Below, one piece after another: positions 9,506-19,233 of a DNA stretch of 64,000 nucleotides (the stretch's first letter is position 1; the number at the start of each line of letters is the position of its first letter). A program made the position numbers and the translations under genes. Origin of the DNA: Microbacterium sp. MYb45 (GTDB taxonomy: Bacteria > Actinomycetota > Actinomycetes > Actinomycetales > Microbacteriaceae). The DNA lies in assembly GCF_002979655.1 (NCBI RefSeq), contig NZ_PCPG01000001.1, positions 868,001-932,000 of the forward strand, written 5' to 3'. The notes under the pieces were generated by a model. It was not told the DNA's origin. It made no database searches and saw only the letters and a program-made list of their open reading frames with translations.

Positions 9506-10240
9506 TCATGCCTCGGCGGCGTCTTCGCGCGACGGACCACGCGGATGGAGAGCGCGTACGACGAGCCAGGTGACCGCGATCAACGGCGCGAAGAGCGGGA
9601 GGCCCATGATGAGCTTGAGCGTGCCGAGTGCGGTCACATCGCCTGCGAGGTACAGCGGGAGCTGCACGGCGAGTCTGGCGAAGAACAGCGCAGCCCACGC
9701 GATCCCGAGCCAGAAGTAGGCGCGGCGCTTGCGCCGATCGTTCCGCCAGGTGGTGCCCTCCCCCATCAGGAAACCGACCGCGAGGCCGATCAACGACCAC
9801 CCGATCAGGGCCGACACGAGGATGACCGAACCGTAGACCGCGTTGGTGATGAGACCCGGGACGAAGTTGTCTGCTCCGCGACCGGTCCACAGCGCGAGCG
9901 CAGCCGCGGCGGCCGCGGCGACGAGTCCGCCGATCGCCGCGGAGGGCGGGGACTTCTGCACGAGGCGGACGATCGTGAAGACCGCAGCGAGGCCGACCGA
10001 GATACCGAGCGACAGGATCAGCGGCTCGGGGCGGATCGTGAAGATGATCACGAAGGCCAGGCTCGGCAGCACCGATTCGAGGATGCCGCGGACCCCGCCG
10101 ATCGCCGACCAGACGACCTTGTGCGTGCTGGCGGTCTCCGCCGGGTCGAGCCCGGCACGGCGGGCGGCGCTGCCGAGAGCCGCCCCGAGGATCTCGGAGG
10201 TGCTCTTCTCGCGTTCCGGGTCGGGTTCGGGGACGCTCAC
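9506..10240 (-). CDS. DUF3159 family membrane protein
   Basis: 244 residues with a short hydrophilic N-terminus and about five or six hydrophobic segments (for example VLPSLAFVIIFTI, GLVAAAAAAALALW, SVILVSALIGWSLIGLAVGFL, MGLPLFAPLIAVTWLVV). It matches the actinobacterial DUF3159 family, of unknown function. Its GTG start overlaps the DUF3710 stop (GTGA at 10237-10240), so dut, DUF3710 and DUF3159 form one translationally coupled unit. Confidence 0.85.
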   Translation of the reverse strand: MSVPEPDPEREKSTSEILGAALGSAARRAGLDPAETASTHKVVWSAIGGVRGILESVLPSLAFVIIFTIRPEPLILSLGISVGLAAVFTIVRLVQKSPPSAAIGGLVAAAAAAALALWTGRGADNFVPGLITNAVYGSVILVSALIGWSLIGLAVGFLMGEGTTWRNDRRKRRAYFWLGIAWAALFFARLAVQLPLYLAGDVTALGTLKLIMGLPLFAPLIAVTWLVVRALHPRGPSREDAAEA

Positions 10241-10824
10241 GCGGAGCCCGGGGTCGCCGGCATCTTGAGTGGGATCAGATCACGCGGGGGCATCGGAGAG
10301 CCACCGCGGACGACGACGATCGAGCGGAACAGATCCTCGACCTTGGCGCCGGCCTCGGGATCCGACGCACCCGCTCCGCCGATCACGCCGCGAAGGAACC
10401 AGCGGGGACCGTCGATGCCGATGAATCGGGCGAGGCGCAGTCCGGAGCCTTCGCTCGCGGTCGCCGGGACCTCGGCGAGGAGCTCTTTACCCAACGGGCC
10501 GTCGCGTTCTTCGACGCGGCCGCCCTGTGCCTTGACCTGGTCGCGCAGCTGCACGCGCGTCTCATCCCACAGTCCGCCGGAGCGCGGCGCCGCGAACGGC
10601 TGCACCTGCAGCGAGGATTCCGCATAGTCGAGGCCGACGGCGACGATGCGCTTGGTCTGCTCTTCCACCTCGAGCCGGAGGTTCAGCCCCTCGCGTGGAA
10701 GGATCTTGATCCCGCCCAGGTCGATGTACGGGCGAACCGGGTTCGCCTCGGAGTCGTCGAAAGGTCCGTCGGTGCCGCGGTTCGCGGGTGCCGACTTGGA
10801 GGGGGTCGCGTTGTTGTCAGTCAT
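10237..10824 (-). CDS. DUF3710 family protein
   Basis: 195-residue soluble protein beginning with a charged low-complexity tail. The conserved actinobacterial core includes YIDLGGIKILPREGLNLRLE and later RLARFIGIDGPRWFLRGVI. Function is unknown. Both ends overlap their neighbours by the 4-bp start/stop pattern (dut upstream, DUF3159 downstream), an arrangement widely kept next to dut in actinobacteria. Confidence 0.88.
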   Translation of the reverse strand: MTDNNATPSKSAPANRGTDGPFDDSEANPVRPYIDLGGIKILPREGLNLRLEVEEQTKRIVAVGLDYAESSLQVQPFAAPRSGGLWDETRVQLRDQVKAQGGRVEERDGPLGKELLAEVPATASEGSGLRLARFIGIDGPRWFLRGVIGGAGASDPEAGAKVEDLFRSIVVVRGGSPMPPRDLIPLKMPATPGSA

Positions 10825-11291
10825 CTGTTCTGTCCCGCTTCGTTCTGCGTGAGCCCCGCCTGGTACCCGGTGGAGCCGAAACCGCCGGCGCCGCGGACGC
10901 TGTCCGGCAGCTCGTCCACCGAGATGAACGTGGCGCGTGTCACCGGCATGATGATCAGCTGCGCGATGCGATCGCCGACGGCCACATCGTACGCGCTCCT
11001 GTTATCGGTGTTGATCAGGCTCACCTTGATCTCGCCCCGGTATCCGGCGTCGACCGTCCCCGGCGAGTTCACGATCGAGATCCCGTGCTTGGCGGCCAGC
11101 CCGCTGCGCGGAACCACGAAAGCCGCATAGCCGTCGGGAAGCGCGATCCTGACTCCGGTGGCCACGAGAGCGCGCTCGCCCGGTTCCAGATGCACGGCCT
11201 CCGCCGCGACCAGATCGGCGCCGGCGTCGCCCGGATGCGCGTATCCGGGCACCACTGCAGCGATAATGGGGACATCAACGGAATCGGTCAC
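10821..11291 (-). CDS. dut: dUTP diphosphatase
   Basis: Trimeric dUTPase that hydrolyses dUTP to dUMP, limiting uracil in DNA and feeding thymidylate synthesis. All five family motifs are visible: HPGDAGADL, PRSGLAAKHG, NSPGTVDAGYRGEI, GDRIAQLII and the C-terminal RGAGGFGSTG (the flexible arm over the active site). 156 residues is normal. The start is GTG at 11291, with TAGCCT 6 nt upstream, so translation is probably leaderless. The start codon is only 3 bp from the divergent DUF3093 ATG. Confidence 0.96.
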   Translation of the reverse strand: MTDSVDVPIIAAVVPGYAHPGDAGADLVAAEAVHLEPGERALVATGVRIALPDGYAAFVVPRSGLAAKHGISIVNSPGTVDAGYRGEIKVSLINTDNRSAYDVAVGDRIAQLIIMPVTRATFISVDELPDSVRGAGGFGSTGYQAGLTQNEAGQNR

Positions 11292-11294
11292 CCC

Positions 11295-11768
11295 ATGAGG
11301 CTAATGCAGAACCCCGCCACAGACGCACGTGTCCGCTATCGCGAACGACTCTCTCCCAGCCTCTGGCTGCTGGTCACCGTCGCGGTCGCAGGACCGATGG
11401 TGTCTCTCGTCTTCGTGCCCATCGGGTCGACCGTCGCGCTCATCGTCGGCGCCGCCGTCTCCGCGCTCCTGGTGCTCGGCTTCATCGCGGCGACGCCGGT
11501 CGTGTCGGTGGAGGGCCGCATCCTGCGCGCCGGTCGCGCACACATCGATGTCGAGCACCTCGGCGAACCGCTGGCTCTCGTCGGCGAAGAAGCCCGACAG
11601 GCACGCGGTCCCGGCCTCCCCGCACGCGGCTGGCACCTGATCCGCGGCGGGATCGACGGGATCGTCGTCGTTCCGAATCTCGACGCGGACGACCCGGTCG
11701 ACACGTGGAGCATCTCGACCCGCACGCCAGACCGACTCGCGGCGGCCATCCGCGCTGCCCGTTCCTGA
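11295..11768 (+). CDS. DUF3093 family membrane protein
   Basis: 157 residues. Two adjacent hydrophobic segments (about residues 24-42 and 44-66: WLLVTVAVAGPMVSLVFV, VALIVGAAVSALLVLGFI) are followed by a soluble domain with a RAGRAHIDVEHLG motif and a terminal IRAARS. This is the actinobacterial DUF3093 pattern, function unknown. Start choice is uncertain: ATG 11295 is only 3 bp from the divergent dut start, while ATG 11304 (Met4) is also possible. It ends just before a bidirectional hairpin. Confidence 0.8.
   Translation: MRLMQNPATDARVRYRERLSPSLWLLVTVAVAGPMVSLVFVPIGSTVALIVGAAVSALLVLGFIAATPVVSVEGRILRAGRAHIDVEHLGEPLALVGEEARQARGPGLPARGWHLIRGGIDGIVVVPNLDADDPVDTWSISTRTPDRLAAAIRAARS
11298..11303 (-). 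promoter_or_regulatory. -10 box of dut (leaderless)
   Basis: TAGCCT on the minus strand, 6 nt before the GTG of dut. It lies inside the first codons of the divergent DUF3093 gene. Confidence 0.55.
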
Positions 11769-11790
11769 CGGGCCCACTCACATACGACAG

Positions 11791-11820
11791 CGCGCCCCTG
11801 ACCGAGCGGTCGGGGGCGCG
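11791..11820. terminator. Bidirectional terminator hairpin
   Basis: CGCGCCCC...GGGGCGCG forms a 13-bp stem (one G-T pair) around a GAGC loop, between the convergent DUF3093 and DUF4193 genes. Confidence 0.65.
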
Positions 11821-11843
11821 TGAGACGTCGCTCGGAGGACTGC

Positions 11844-12137
11844 TTACGCAGCGCACTCCTTGCAGATGGGCCCGGATGCGCCCTCGTGGTCGAGCTGTGA
11901 CTGGTGCTTCACGAGGAAGCAGCTCATGCACGTGAACTCGTCCTGCTGCGCGGGCAGCACGACGACGTCGAGCTCGAGGTCGGAGAGGTCGGCACCCGGA
12001 AGGTCGAAGTTCGACGGGTTGTCGGAGTCTTCGTCCCCGCTTGAGCCGGAAGATTTGTCCGGCACACGCTCCTTGAGGGCTTCGATCGACTCGGAGTCGT
12101 CTTCGCTCTTTCGGGGGGCGTCGTAATCGGTTGCCAT
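11844..12137 (-). CDS. DUF4193 family protein
   Basis: 97 residues from ATG 12137. The start follows a GTGGAGAT ribosome-binding site; the longer upstream reading is not supported. The protein is acidic and disordered in the middle (SSGSSGDEDSDN). It ends with a CMSCFLVKHQSQLDHEG...CKECAA region holding two CxxC pairs, probably a small zinc-binding module. DUF4193 is conserved across actinobacteria without a known function. It is divergent from sepH. Confidence 0.85.
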   Translation of the reverse strand: MATDYDAPRKSEDDSESIEALKERVPDKSSGSSGDEDSDNPSNFDLPGADLSDLELDVVVLPAQQDEFTCMSCFLVKHQSQLDHEGASGPICKECAA

Positions 12138-12333
12138 GCGGTAGATCTCCACTTTCATGGTGCGAGTGGGTGGTGCGCCGTCGGGTATCGGCGGCCATAG
12201 TTTGCACGACCCGGAGACATAACGCAAATGCGGTCCGTGCGACAGAGCAAACTCACGGCACGCCCAGGGTATTCCCGGCCCAGACGCCGCATGCGTGACA
12301 CCATGAACGGACACCCATCAGAGGGGCATTCGC

Positions 12334-13377
12334 ATGGAAAACGTCACCATCGTCGGCACAGAAGCAGGAGTCCTCGTACTCGCGACCGAGTCGGGCGAGC
12401 GGTTCTCGCTGCCCATCGACGACGTGCTGCAGCGTGAGATCCGTCGCGCCACCCGCCAGGCAGAGCCCACCGCGCAGAAGCTCGCCGCGAGCCCGCGCGA
12501 CATCCAGGCGCAGATCCGCGCCGGACTCACGGCTCCCGAGGTCGCCGAACTGCTGGGAATCAGCGTCGACGACGTCGCCCGCTTCGAAGGTCCGGTCCTC
12601 GCCGAGCGCGAGCACATCATCGGCCAGGCACTCGCGGTTCCCGTGCTGATCGGCAGCGAGGTCGAACCAGACGCCCAGCCGACCTTCGGCGTCGCGGTCC
12701 GCGCGAAGCTCGCCGAGGTCGCAGCGACGGCGGAGCGGTGGGCGAGTTGGAAAGAGGATTCCAGCTGGACGATCAAGCTCGAATTCACGGCGAACGACGT
12801 CGACCACGATGCCCGCTGGAGCTTCGACCCTCGCCGCAGCGCTCTCTCGCCGCTGAATGCCGACGCCACCCAGCTCTCGCGCCAGGGATCATTGCCCGAA
12901 GGGCTCATCCCGCGCCTTCGTGCCGTGGATGCGGAACGCACCAACTCCCCCTACAAGGACGAGAGCCGGTTCGACTCCGGCGCCTTCGGTCCGCGTCTGC
13001 TTCCGGCGCCGGAAGCGGAGTTCGAAGACCCCTCGCTCCCGGAGCGCTCCGACATCGCCGCGCAGGATGCCGCCATCAAGCGCGCGCCTTCCGCGCAGAA
13101 CACGAGCCCCGAGACCGCAGACCTGCTGGAGGCGCTCCGTCGCCGTCGCGGTCAGCGCGAGACCGCTCCGCTACTCGACGAGCCCGACGATGACGAGCAC
13201 TCCGACCCGATCTCGCTGTTCGACGCCCTCGAGCAGCCCGATGACGAGCCCGAGCCGGCGCAGCCTTCGGCCCAGGCCGCCCCTTCCGACGCCGGCGACT
13301 CCGGCGGTCGCCGTCGCCGCCGCAATGCCATGCCTTCGTGGGACGAGATCGTCTTCGGAGCTCGCACCGACGAGTGA
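12334..13377 (+). CDS. sepH: Septation protein SepH (DUF3071)
   Basis: 347 residues. The N-terminal DUF3071 domain (about residues 1-170) contains the helix-turn-helix-like region LTAPEVAELLGISVDDVARFE. The C-terminal half is acidic, Pro/Ala-rich and disordered, ending in RRRRRNAMPSWDEIVFG, the conserved terminal motif of the family. SepH homologues in Streptomyces and mycobacteria bind FtsZ and promote division-ring assembly. The start has a GAGGGGC ribosome-binding site about 7 nt upstream. It is transcribed divergently from the DUF4193 gene. Confidence 0.92.
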   Translation: MENVTIVGTEAGVLVLATESGERFSLPIDDVLQREIRRATRQAEPTAQKLAASPRDIQAQIRAGLTAPEVAELLGISVDDVARFEGPVLAEREHIIGQALAVPVLIGSEVEPDAQPTFGVAVRAKLAEVAATAERWASWKEDSSWTIKLEFTANDVDHDARWSFDPRRSALSPLNADATQLSRQGSLPEGLIPRLRAVDAERTNSPYKDESRFDSGAFGPRLLPAPEAEFEDPSLPERSDIAAQDAAIKRAPSAQNTSPETADLLEALRRRRGQRETAPLLDEPDDDEHSDPISLFDALEQPDDEPEPAQPSAQAAPSDAGDSGGRRRRRNAMPSWDEIVFGARTDE

Positions 13378-13385
13378 GCGGCGCC

Positions 13386-13403
13386 GAGGAGTGACGGCTC
13401 CTC
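13386..13403. terminator. Hairpin between convergent sepH and phosphodiesterase gene
   Basis: GAGGAG-tgacgg-CTCCTC, 8 bp after the sepH stop. A weak 6-bp stem. Confidence 0.35.
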
Positions 13404-13424
13404 TGCCGGTTCGCGCTGGCAGCG

Positions 13425-14546
13425 TCAGCGCGCGAACGCGCCGAGCCTGATCAGGGGCACCTGCCGCTCCTCGGGCGTGAGCGCTCCGTGCTGCCCGATC
13501 ATGCCGCGCCCGCGCTGGTCGGCCGCAGTGCCGTCGTAGAGGGCCCAGGTGCCGCGGGCGATGGCGAGCAGGTCGCCGATCCGTGCCGACGCTGCTGCGG
13601 TGACAGTCGCGCCGAACAGTCCGCCGCGGGTGGCTTCCTCGCGGGTGACGACGTCGGCGACCCCCTCCAGATCCGCCCGCCACCGAGCAGAGACCGCCGC
13701 GGCGTCGGCGTCGGGGTCGAGGTAGACGTGCAGCATCCGCGGCTCGCCACCGACGTGATGCACGCCCCGCAGATGCGACTCTTCCAACACGACCTGGCGA
13801 TCCTCTCCGACGTCGACCATCCCGTGGTCCGACGTGACGAGCACCCCGACGGCCGGTGGCACCCGCGTGACCAGAGCGGCATCGATGTCCTCGAGCGCCG
13901 CGACCCACTCGCGAGACGCGATCCCGTGCTTGTGGCCGGCCTTGTCCACCTCGGGCAGATAGCAATAGACGAGGGATCCCGGGTGGGTCTGGGCGAGCGT
14001 GTACGCGGCTTCGATGCGCGCTGCCGCCGTGGTCGCGGCGACGAACTCCGCGCCTCGGAGCGTGGCTTTCGTGAATCCACTGTGCGCGTATCCGGCGAAT
14101 CCGACCGCGAAGCTCTCGTGTCCGTCGCGACCTGCCCGTTCGAAGATGGTCGGCACCGGCTGCCAGGTGAGCGGGTCGATCCCGTCGGTCTCCCAGCCGC
14201 TGAGCTGATTGACGAGCACGTCGCGGCTCACATCGAGCACCCGGTAGCCGACGAGGCCGTGCTCCCCCGGCCACACTCCCGTGACGATGCTGGTGAGTGC
14301 GGCGGCCGTGGTCGAGGGGAACACCGACTGCGCGACATCCTTCTTCGCCATGCCGGCCGTCAGCGTGCGGGCGTGACCAGCATGTGCGCGGAGGCTGATC
14401 GCCCCGAGACCGTCGACGACGACGAGGACGACGGAGTCCGCACGCGGAAGCACCTCGGATCCGCCTCGGAGCGCGGCGAACAGGTCGTCCGCCACCCCGA
14501 CGACGCTCCGGGCGCTGGGCGACGCGGACGGTAGCATGAGGGACAT
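13425..14546 (-). CDS. Alkaline-phosphatase-superfamily phosphodiesterase/nucleotide pyrophosphatase
   Basis: 373 residues with the alkaline phosphatase fold. The first metal site is VVLVVVDGLG (about residues 40-50), the nucleophile region is SVFPSTTAAALTSIVTG (Thr), and further metal ligands are in YLPEVDKAGHKHG and TSDHGMVDV. This matches the type I phosphodiesterase/nucleotide pyrophosphatase family (PF01663). There is no signal peptide or membrane segment, so it is probably cytoplasmic. Substrate unknown. The ATG lies 7 nt after a CAGACT box on the minus strand, with only 44 bp to the divergent parC start. Confidence 0.88.
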   Translation of the reverse strand: MSLMLPSASPSARSVVGVADDLFAALRGGSEVLPRADSVVLVVVDGLGAISLRAHAGHARTLTAGMAKKDVAQSVFPSTTAAALTSIVTGVWPGEHGLVGYRVLDVSRDVLVNQLSGWETDGIDPLTWQPVPTIFERAGRDGHESFAVGFAGYAHSGFTKATLRGAEFVAATTAAARIEAAYTLAQTHPGSLVYCYLPEVDKAGHKHGIASREWVAALEDIDAALVTRVPPAVGVLVTSDHGMVDVGEDRQVVLEESHLRGVHHVGGEPRMLHVYLDPDADAAAVSARWRADLEGVADVVTREEATRGGLFGATVTAAASARIGDLLAIARGTWALYDGTAADQRGRGMIGQHGALTPEERQVPLIRLGAFAR

Positions 14547-14590
14547 CCGAGCCAGTCTGACACAGGCTCCCGTACGCCCTCAGGAAGTCC

Positions 14591-17032
14591 ATGCCGAAAA
14601 CCCCGCCGCCCGAGCCCGTCGAGGAGCGCATCCAGGACATCGATCTCTCCGCCGAGATGCAGGGTTCGTTCCTCGAGTACGCGTACTCGGTGATCTACTC
14701 CCGCGCTCTGCCCGATGCCCGTGACGGTCTGAAGCCGGTGCAACGCCGCATCCTGTACCAGATGGCCGAGATGGGGCTGCGCCCCGACCGCGGCCATGTC
14801 AAGAGCGCCCGTGTCGTGGGCGAGGTGATGGGAAAGCTCCACCCTCACGGAGACTCCGCGATCTACGACGCGCTGGTTCGTCTCGCGCAGGAGTGGGCGC
14901 TGCGTGTGCCCCTGATCGACGGCCACGGCAACTTCGGATCCCTCGACGACGGTCCGGCTGCTGCACGGTACACCGAGGCCCGGCTCGCCGCGGCGGCGCT
15001 CGCCCTCACCGAGAACCTCGACGAAGATGTCGTCGACTTCATCCCGAACTACGACGGTCAGTTCCAGCAGCCGGCTGTGCTGCCGGCCGCGTTCCCGAAC
15101 CTCCTCGTCAACGGCGCCAGCGGTATCGCCGTGGGCATGGCTACGAACATGGCGCCGCACAACCTCATCGAGGTCGTGGCGGCCGCGACCCACCTGCTCG
15201 AGAACCCGGATGCCACCACCGAGGAGCTCATGGAGTTCGTCCCCGGTCCCGATTTCCCCTCGGGCGGCATCCTGATGGGTCTCGACGGCGTCAAGGACGC
15301 GTACACGAACGGACGCGGAGCGCTCAAGGTCCGCGGTAAGACGTCGATCGAGCCCCTGGGTCCGCGGCGCACCGGCATCATCGTCTCCGAGCTGCCCTAC
15401 ATGGTGGGCCCGGAACGCCTGATCGAGAAGATCCGCGACGCCGTGCAGGCGAAGAAGCTGCAGGGGATCAGCGACGTCACCGATCTGACCGACCGCAACC
15501 ACGGGCTTCGCGTCGCGATCGGCGTCAAGACCGGGTTCGACCCGAACGCGGTCCTCGAGCAGCTGTACCGCCTGACCCCGCTCGAGGACTCGTTCAGCAT
15601 CAACAACGTCGCACTCGTCGACGGCCAGCCGCGCACCCTCGGCCTGAAGGAGATGCTGAGCGTCTACGTGGGCCATCGCCTCGAAGTGATCACGCGGCGG
15701 AGTCGCTACCGCCTCGCGCGCCGCGAGGAACGTCTTCACCTCGTCGAGGGCTTGCTCATCGCGATCCTCGACATCGACGAGGTCATCCAGGTCATCCGCT
15801 CCTCCGACGACTCGGAGCAGGCGCGCACACGTCTGCGCTCGGTGTTCGATCTGAGCGAGCTGCAGGCCGAGTACATCCTCGAGCTTCGACTGCGTCGCCT
15901 GACCAAGTTCTCACGCATCGAGCTCGAGACCGAGCGCGATGCGCTGCTGGCGGAGATCGCCTCGCTCCGTGAGCTGCTCGGCAGCCCGGTGCTCCTGCGC
16001 GGCGTGGTCGCCAAGGAGCTCGATGCTGCGGCCGATGCCTACGGCACACCGCGCCGTACGCTTCTGATGAACGCCGCTCCGCCGAAGCCACGAGCGACCA
16101 AGGGAGCGGTCGATCTGCAGATCGCCGACGCCCCCACGGTCCTTGTCCTCTCCACCACGGGCCGCGCCGTGCGGGTCGACCTCGGTGAGGGGCAGGAGCT
16201 CACGATTCCGGCACGCCGCAGCAAGCACGACGCGATCCTGACGACGGTCGAGACGACGGTCCGCGCGGAGATCGGGGCTCTCACCAGCCTCGGCCGTGTC
16301 GTGCGCTTCTCCCCCGTCGACCTGCCCTCCGTCCCCGCGACCTCCGTCCAGCTCGCTGCGGGGACGCCGCTGCGTGACTACCTCGGGATCACGACCAGGA
16401 ACGAGCGGATCCTCGGGTTCGTGCGTTTCGACAGCGAGACGCCAATCGCCCTCGGGACGGCGCAGGGAACGGTGAAGCGCATCGTCCCGTCGTCGCTGCC
16501 GGTGCGCCCCGACCTCGAAGTCATCGGCATGAAGCCCGGCGACACGGTCGTGGGAGCAGCAGAGGCCCGCGACGACTCCGATCTCGTGTTCGTCACGAGC
16601 GATGCCCAGCTGCTCCACTTCCCCGCCGCGAACGTGCGCCCTCAGGGAGCACCTGCGGGCGGCATGGCCGGTGTCAAGCTCGGCTCCGGTGCGACCGTGC
16701 TGTTCTTCGGCGTCGTCGATCCCACGGCGGAGGCCGTCGTGGCGACGGTCTCCGGTGGCGAGAGCATCCTGCCCGGCACGGACCCGGGACGTGCGAAGGT
16801 CTCGGCCTTCACGGAATACCCGGCGAAGGGCCGCGCGACGGGCGGCGTGCGCGCGCACTCGTTCCTGAAGGGCGAAGATCGGCTCACCGTCGCCTGGGTG
16901 GGACCGAACCCGCCTTTGGCTGTCGACCCGACCGGCGCCGTGCGCAAGCTCCCTGAAGCCGGAGCACGACGTGACGCCTCGGGTCAGCCCATCGACGGCG
17001 TGATCGGCAGCATCGGCCGCACACTCGTCTGA
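14591..17032 (+). CDS. parC: DNA topoisomerase IV subunit A (GyrA/ParC family)
   Basis: Breakage-reunion subunit of a type IIA topoisomerase, 813 residues. The catalytic tyrosine is Tyr127 in [10 protein letters not shown]. The quinolone-pocket region reads [17 protein letters not shown] (residues 84-100). The C-terminal DNA-wrapping domain has repeated blades such as [20 protein letters not shown] and lacks a clear GyrA box, which favours ParC over GyrA. An AGGAAG ribosome-binding site precedes the ATG. It converges on parE across a strong shared terminator, so the two subunits are adjacent but transcribed in opposite directions. Confidence 0.92.
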   Translation: MPKTPPPEPVEERIQDIDLSAEMQGSFLEYAYSVIYSRALPDARDGLKPVQRRILYQMAEMGLRPDRGHVKSARVVGEVMGKLHPHGDSAIYDALVRLAQEWALRVPLIDGHGNFGSLDDGPAAARYTEARLAAAALALTENLDEDVVDFIPNYDGQFQQPAVLPAAFPNLLVNGASGIAVGMATNMAPHNLIEVVAAATHLLENPDATTEELMEFVPGPDFPSGGILMGLDGVKDAYTNGRGALKVRGKTSIEPLGPRRTGIIVSELPYMVGPERLIEKIRDAVQAKKLQGISDVTDLTDRNHGLRVAIGVKTGFDPNAVLEQLYRLTPLEDSFSINNVALVDGQPRTLGLKEMLSVYVGHRLEVITRRSRYRLARREERLHLVEGLLIAILDIDEVIQVIRSSDDSEQARTRLRSVFDLSELQAEYILELRLRRLTKFSRIELETERDALLAEIASLRELLGSPVLLRGVVAKELDAAADAYGTPRRTLLMNAAPPKPRATKGAVDLQIADAPTVLVLSTTGRAVRVDLGEGQELTIPARRSKHDAILTTVETTVRAEIGALTSLGRVVRFSPVDLPSVPATSVQLAAGTPLRDYLGITTRNERILGFVRFDSETPIALGTAQGTVKRIVPSSLPVRPDLEVIGMKPGDTVVGAAEARDDSDLVFVTSDAQLLHFPAANVRPQGAPAGGMAGVKLGSGATVLFFGVVDPTAEAVVATVSGGESILPGTDPGRAKVSAFTEYPAKGRATGGVRAHSFLKGEDRLTVAWVGPNPPLAVDPTGAVRKLPEAGARRDASGQPIDGVIGSIGRTLV

Positions 17033-17033
17033 G

Positions 17034-17075
17034 AACGGGAGACGGGCCGCGGCGATCCGCGGCCCCTCTCCCGTT
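17034..17075. terminator. Bidirectional terminator between parC and parE
   Basis: Nested stem: AACGGGAGA pairs with TCTCCCGTT and GGGCCGCGG with CCGCGGCCC around a CGAT loop. It is followed by TTTCTTC on the plus strand. Confidence 0.8.
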
Positions 17076-17092
17076 TCTTCACCCGATCGGGG

Positions 17093-19219
17093 TCAGGCGT
17101 CGATCGATTCGCGCGACAGCCGGTCGGACGAGTCGATGATGAACTCGCGGCGCGGGGCCACCTCGTTGCCCATCAGGAGCTCGAAGACACGGCCCGCGGC
17201 CTCGGCATCCTCCATGCGCACCCGACGCAGCAGACGGCCGGAGCGGTCCATCGTCGTGTTCGCCAGCTGTTCGGCGTCCATCTCACCGAGACCCTTGTAG
17301 CGCTGGATCGGCTCGTGCCAGCGTTTGCCGGCCTTGCGGAGCTTCGTCAGGAGCGCGTGCATCTCCTGCTCGCTGTACGTGTAGATCGTCTCGTTCGGCT
17401 TCGACCCCGGGTTCATCACGATGACCCGGTGCAACGGCGGTACGGCGGCGAACACGCGACCATCCTCGATCAGCGGTCGCATGTAGCGGAAGAACAGCGT
17501 CAGCAGCAGCGTGCGGATGTGCGCGCCGTCGACGTCGGCGTCGCTCATCAGGATGATCTTCCCGTAGCGAGCGGCGCTGAGGTCGAACGTCCGCCCGGAA
17601 CCGGCACCGATCACCTGGATGATCGACGCGCACTCGGCGTTCGACAGCATGTCGCCGACGGAGGCCTTCTGCACGTTGAGGATCTTTCCTCGGATGGGCA
17701 GCAGGGCCTGGAACTCACTGTTGCGCGCGTTCTTCGCGGTACCGAGCGCCGAGTCGCCCTCGACGATGAAGAGCTCGCTGCGGTCCACCTCGTTCGTTCG
17801 ACAGTCGACGAGCTTCGTGGGAAGGGTCGACGACTCGAGGGCGTTCTTGCGGCGCTGCGTCTCCTTGTGAGCTCGCGCCGATACGCGCGCCTTCATCTCG
17901 GAGACGATCTTGTCGAGCAGCTGCGCCGCCTGGTTCTTGTCGTCGCGCTTGGTCGAACTGAAGCGCTCCCCCAGGTCCTTGCGGATCACCTGGGCGACGA
18001 TCGCGCGCACCGCCGGCGTGCCCAGGATCTCCTTGGTCTGGCCCTCGAACTGCGGCTCCGGGACGTTGACCGTCAGGACCGCCGTGAGACCGGCCAGGAC
18101 GTCGTCCTTCTCGAGCTTGTCGTTACCGACCTTGAGGCGGCGCGCATTCTGCTCGACCTGGGCTCGCAGCACCTTCAGGAGCTCCTGCTCGAAACCCTGC
18201 TGGTGGGTTCCGCCTTTGGGCGTGGAGATGATGTTGACGAACGAACGGACGCGGGTGTCGTAGCCGGTGCCCCAGCGCAGCGCGATGTCGACGGCGCACG
18301 TTCGCTCCACCTCGGTGGAGACCATGTGCCCGTCGGCCTGCAGCACGGGAACGGTCTCCTTGAACGTTCCCTCCCCCTGGATGCGCCAGGTGTCCGTGAC
18401 AGGAGGATCGGTCGCCAGGTACTCGACGAACTCCGAGATGCCGCCTTCGTACAGGTAGGAGGTCTCGACGGGGCCGAGCGTGGTGGTCTCACCATCGGAA
18501 TCAGGGATCGGGACGACCTGACCGGCAGCGCGCTCGTCCTTGACGACGATCTCGAGCCCCGGAACGAGGAAGGCCGTCTGGCGCGCCCGCGTCTCGAGCT
18601 CCGCGAGTTGGAAGGCCGCATCCTTCGTGAAGATCTGACGGTCGGCCCAGTAGCGCACGCGGGTCCCGGTGACGCCGCGAGGCGCCTTGCCGATGACGCG
18701 GAGCTCGCTGTTCTCCTGGAACGGTGTGAACGGGGCGTCGGGGCGCTTCTCTCCCGAATCCTTGAAGATGCCGGGCTCGCCGCGATGGAACGACATCGCA
18801 TAGGTCTTCCCGCCGCGATCCACCTCGACGTCGAGGCGCTCCGAGAGCGCGTTCACGACCGATGCGCCGACGCCGTGCAGACCACCCGATGCGGCGTAGG
18901 AGCCACCGCCGAACTTCCCGCCCGCGTGCAGCTTGGTGTAGACGACCTCGACGCCGGTGAGGCCGGTACGCGGCTCGACGTCGACGGGGATGCCGCGGCC
19001 GCGATCATGGACCTCGACGCTGCCGTCGGCGTGCAGGATGATGTCGATCTTCGTGCCGTTGCCTGCCACCGCCTCGTCGACGGAGTTGTCGATGATCTCC
19101 CAGAGGCAGTGCATGAGGCCCGGCGAACCGTTCGACCCGATGTACATGCCCGGGCGCTTGCGGACAGCTTCGAGCCCTTCAAGCACCTGGAGATGGTGGG
19201 CAGAATACTCGGCATTCAC
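17093..19219 (-). CDS. parE: DNA topoisomerase IV subunit B (GyrB/ParE family)
   Basis: ATPase subunit of the type IIA topoisomerase, 708 residues from GTG 19219. The GHKL ATPase shows WEIIDNSVDEAVAG and DRGRGIPVD near the N-terminus. The TOPRIM domain shows FIVEGDSALGTAKNARNSEF and later MSDADVDGAHIRTLLLTLFF. The C-terminus carries RYKGLGEMDAEQLANTTMD. The longer in-frame reading to 19456 adds 79 residues unlike any GyrB. The chosen GTG is preceded by TAGACT at 8 nt, consistent with a leaderless or very short leader. It pairs with the convergent parC. Confidence 0.94.
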   Translation of the reverse strand: MNAEYSAHHLQVLEGLEAVRKRPGMYIGSNGSPGLMHCLWEIIDNSVDEAVAGNGTKIDIILHADGSVEVHDRGRGIPVDVEPRTGLTGVEVVYTKLHAGGKFGGGSYAASGGLHGVGASVVNALSERLDVEVDRGGKTYAMSFHRGEPGIFKDSGEKRPDAPFTPFQENSELRVIGKAPRGVTGTRVRYWADRQIFTKDAAFQLAELETRARQTAFLVPGLEIVVKDERAAGQVVPIPDSDGETTTLGPVETSYLYEGGISEFVEYLATDPPVTDTWRIQGEGTFKETVPVLQADGHMVSTEVERTCAVDIALRWGTGYDTRVRSFVNIISTPKGGTHQQGFEQELLKVLRAQVEQNARRLKVGNDKLEKDDVLAGLTAVLTVNVPEPQFEGQTKEILGTPAVRAIVAQVIRKDLGERFSSTKRDDKNQAAQLLDKIVSEMKARVSARAHKETQRRKNALESSTLPTKLVDCRTNEVDRSELFIVEGDSALGTAKNARNSEFQALLPIRGKILNVQKASVGDMLSNAECASIIQVIGAGSGRTFDLSAARYGKIILMSDADVDGAHIRTLLLTLFFRYMRPLIEDGRVFAAVPPLHRVIVMNPGSKPNETIYTYSEQEMHALLTKLRKAGKRWHEPIQRYKGLGEMDAEQLANTTMDRSGRLLRRVRMEDAEAAGRVFELLMGNEVAPRREFIIDSSDRLSRESIDA

Positions 19220-19227
19220 AATCTCTG

Positions 19228-19233
19228 AGTCTA
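19228..19233 (-). promoter_or_regulatory. -10 box of parE
   Basis: TAGACT on the minus strand, 8 nt before the GTG start of parE. Confidence 0.45.

Noticed and set aside
6512..10627. A 1371-codon plus-strand open frame
   Set aside because: It lies opposite acnA, DUF3159 and DUF3710, all with clear motifs. The translation is His/Arg/Asp/Val-rich, typical of an antisense frame in high-G+C DNA.
17315..19228. A 637-codon plus-strand frame opposite parE
   Set aside because: Antisense shadow of parE; no domain or plausible start signal.
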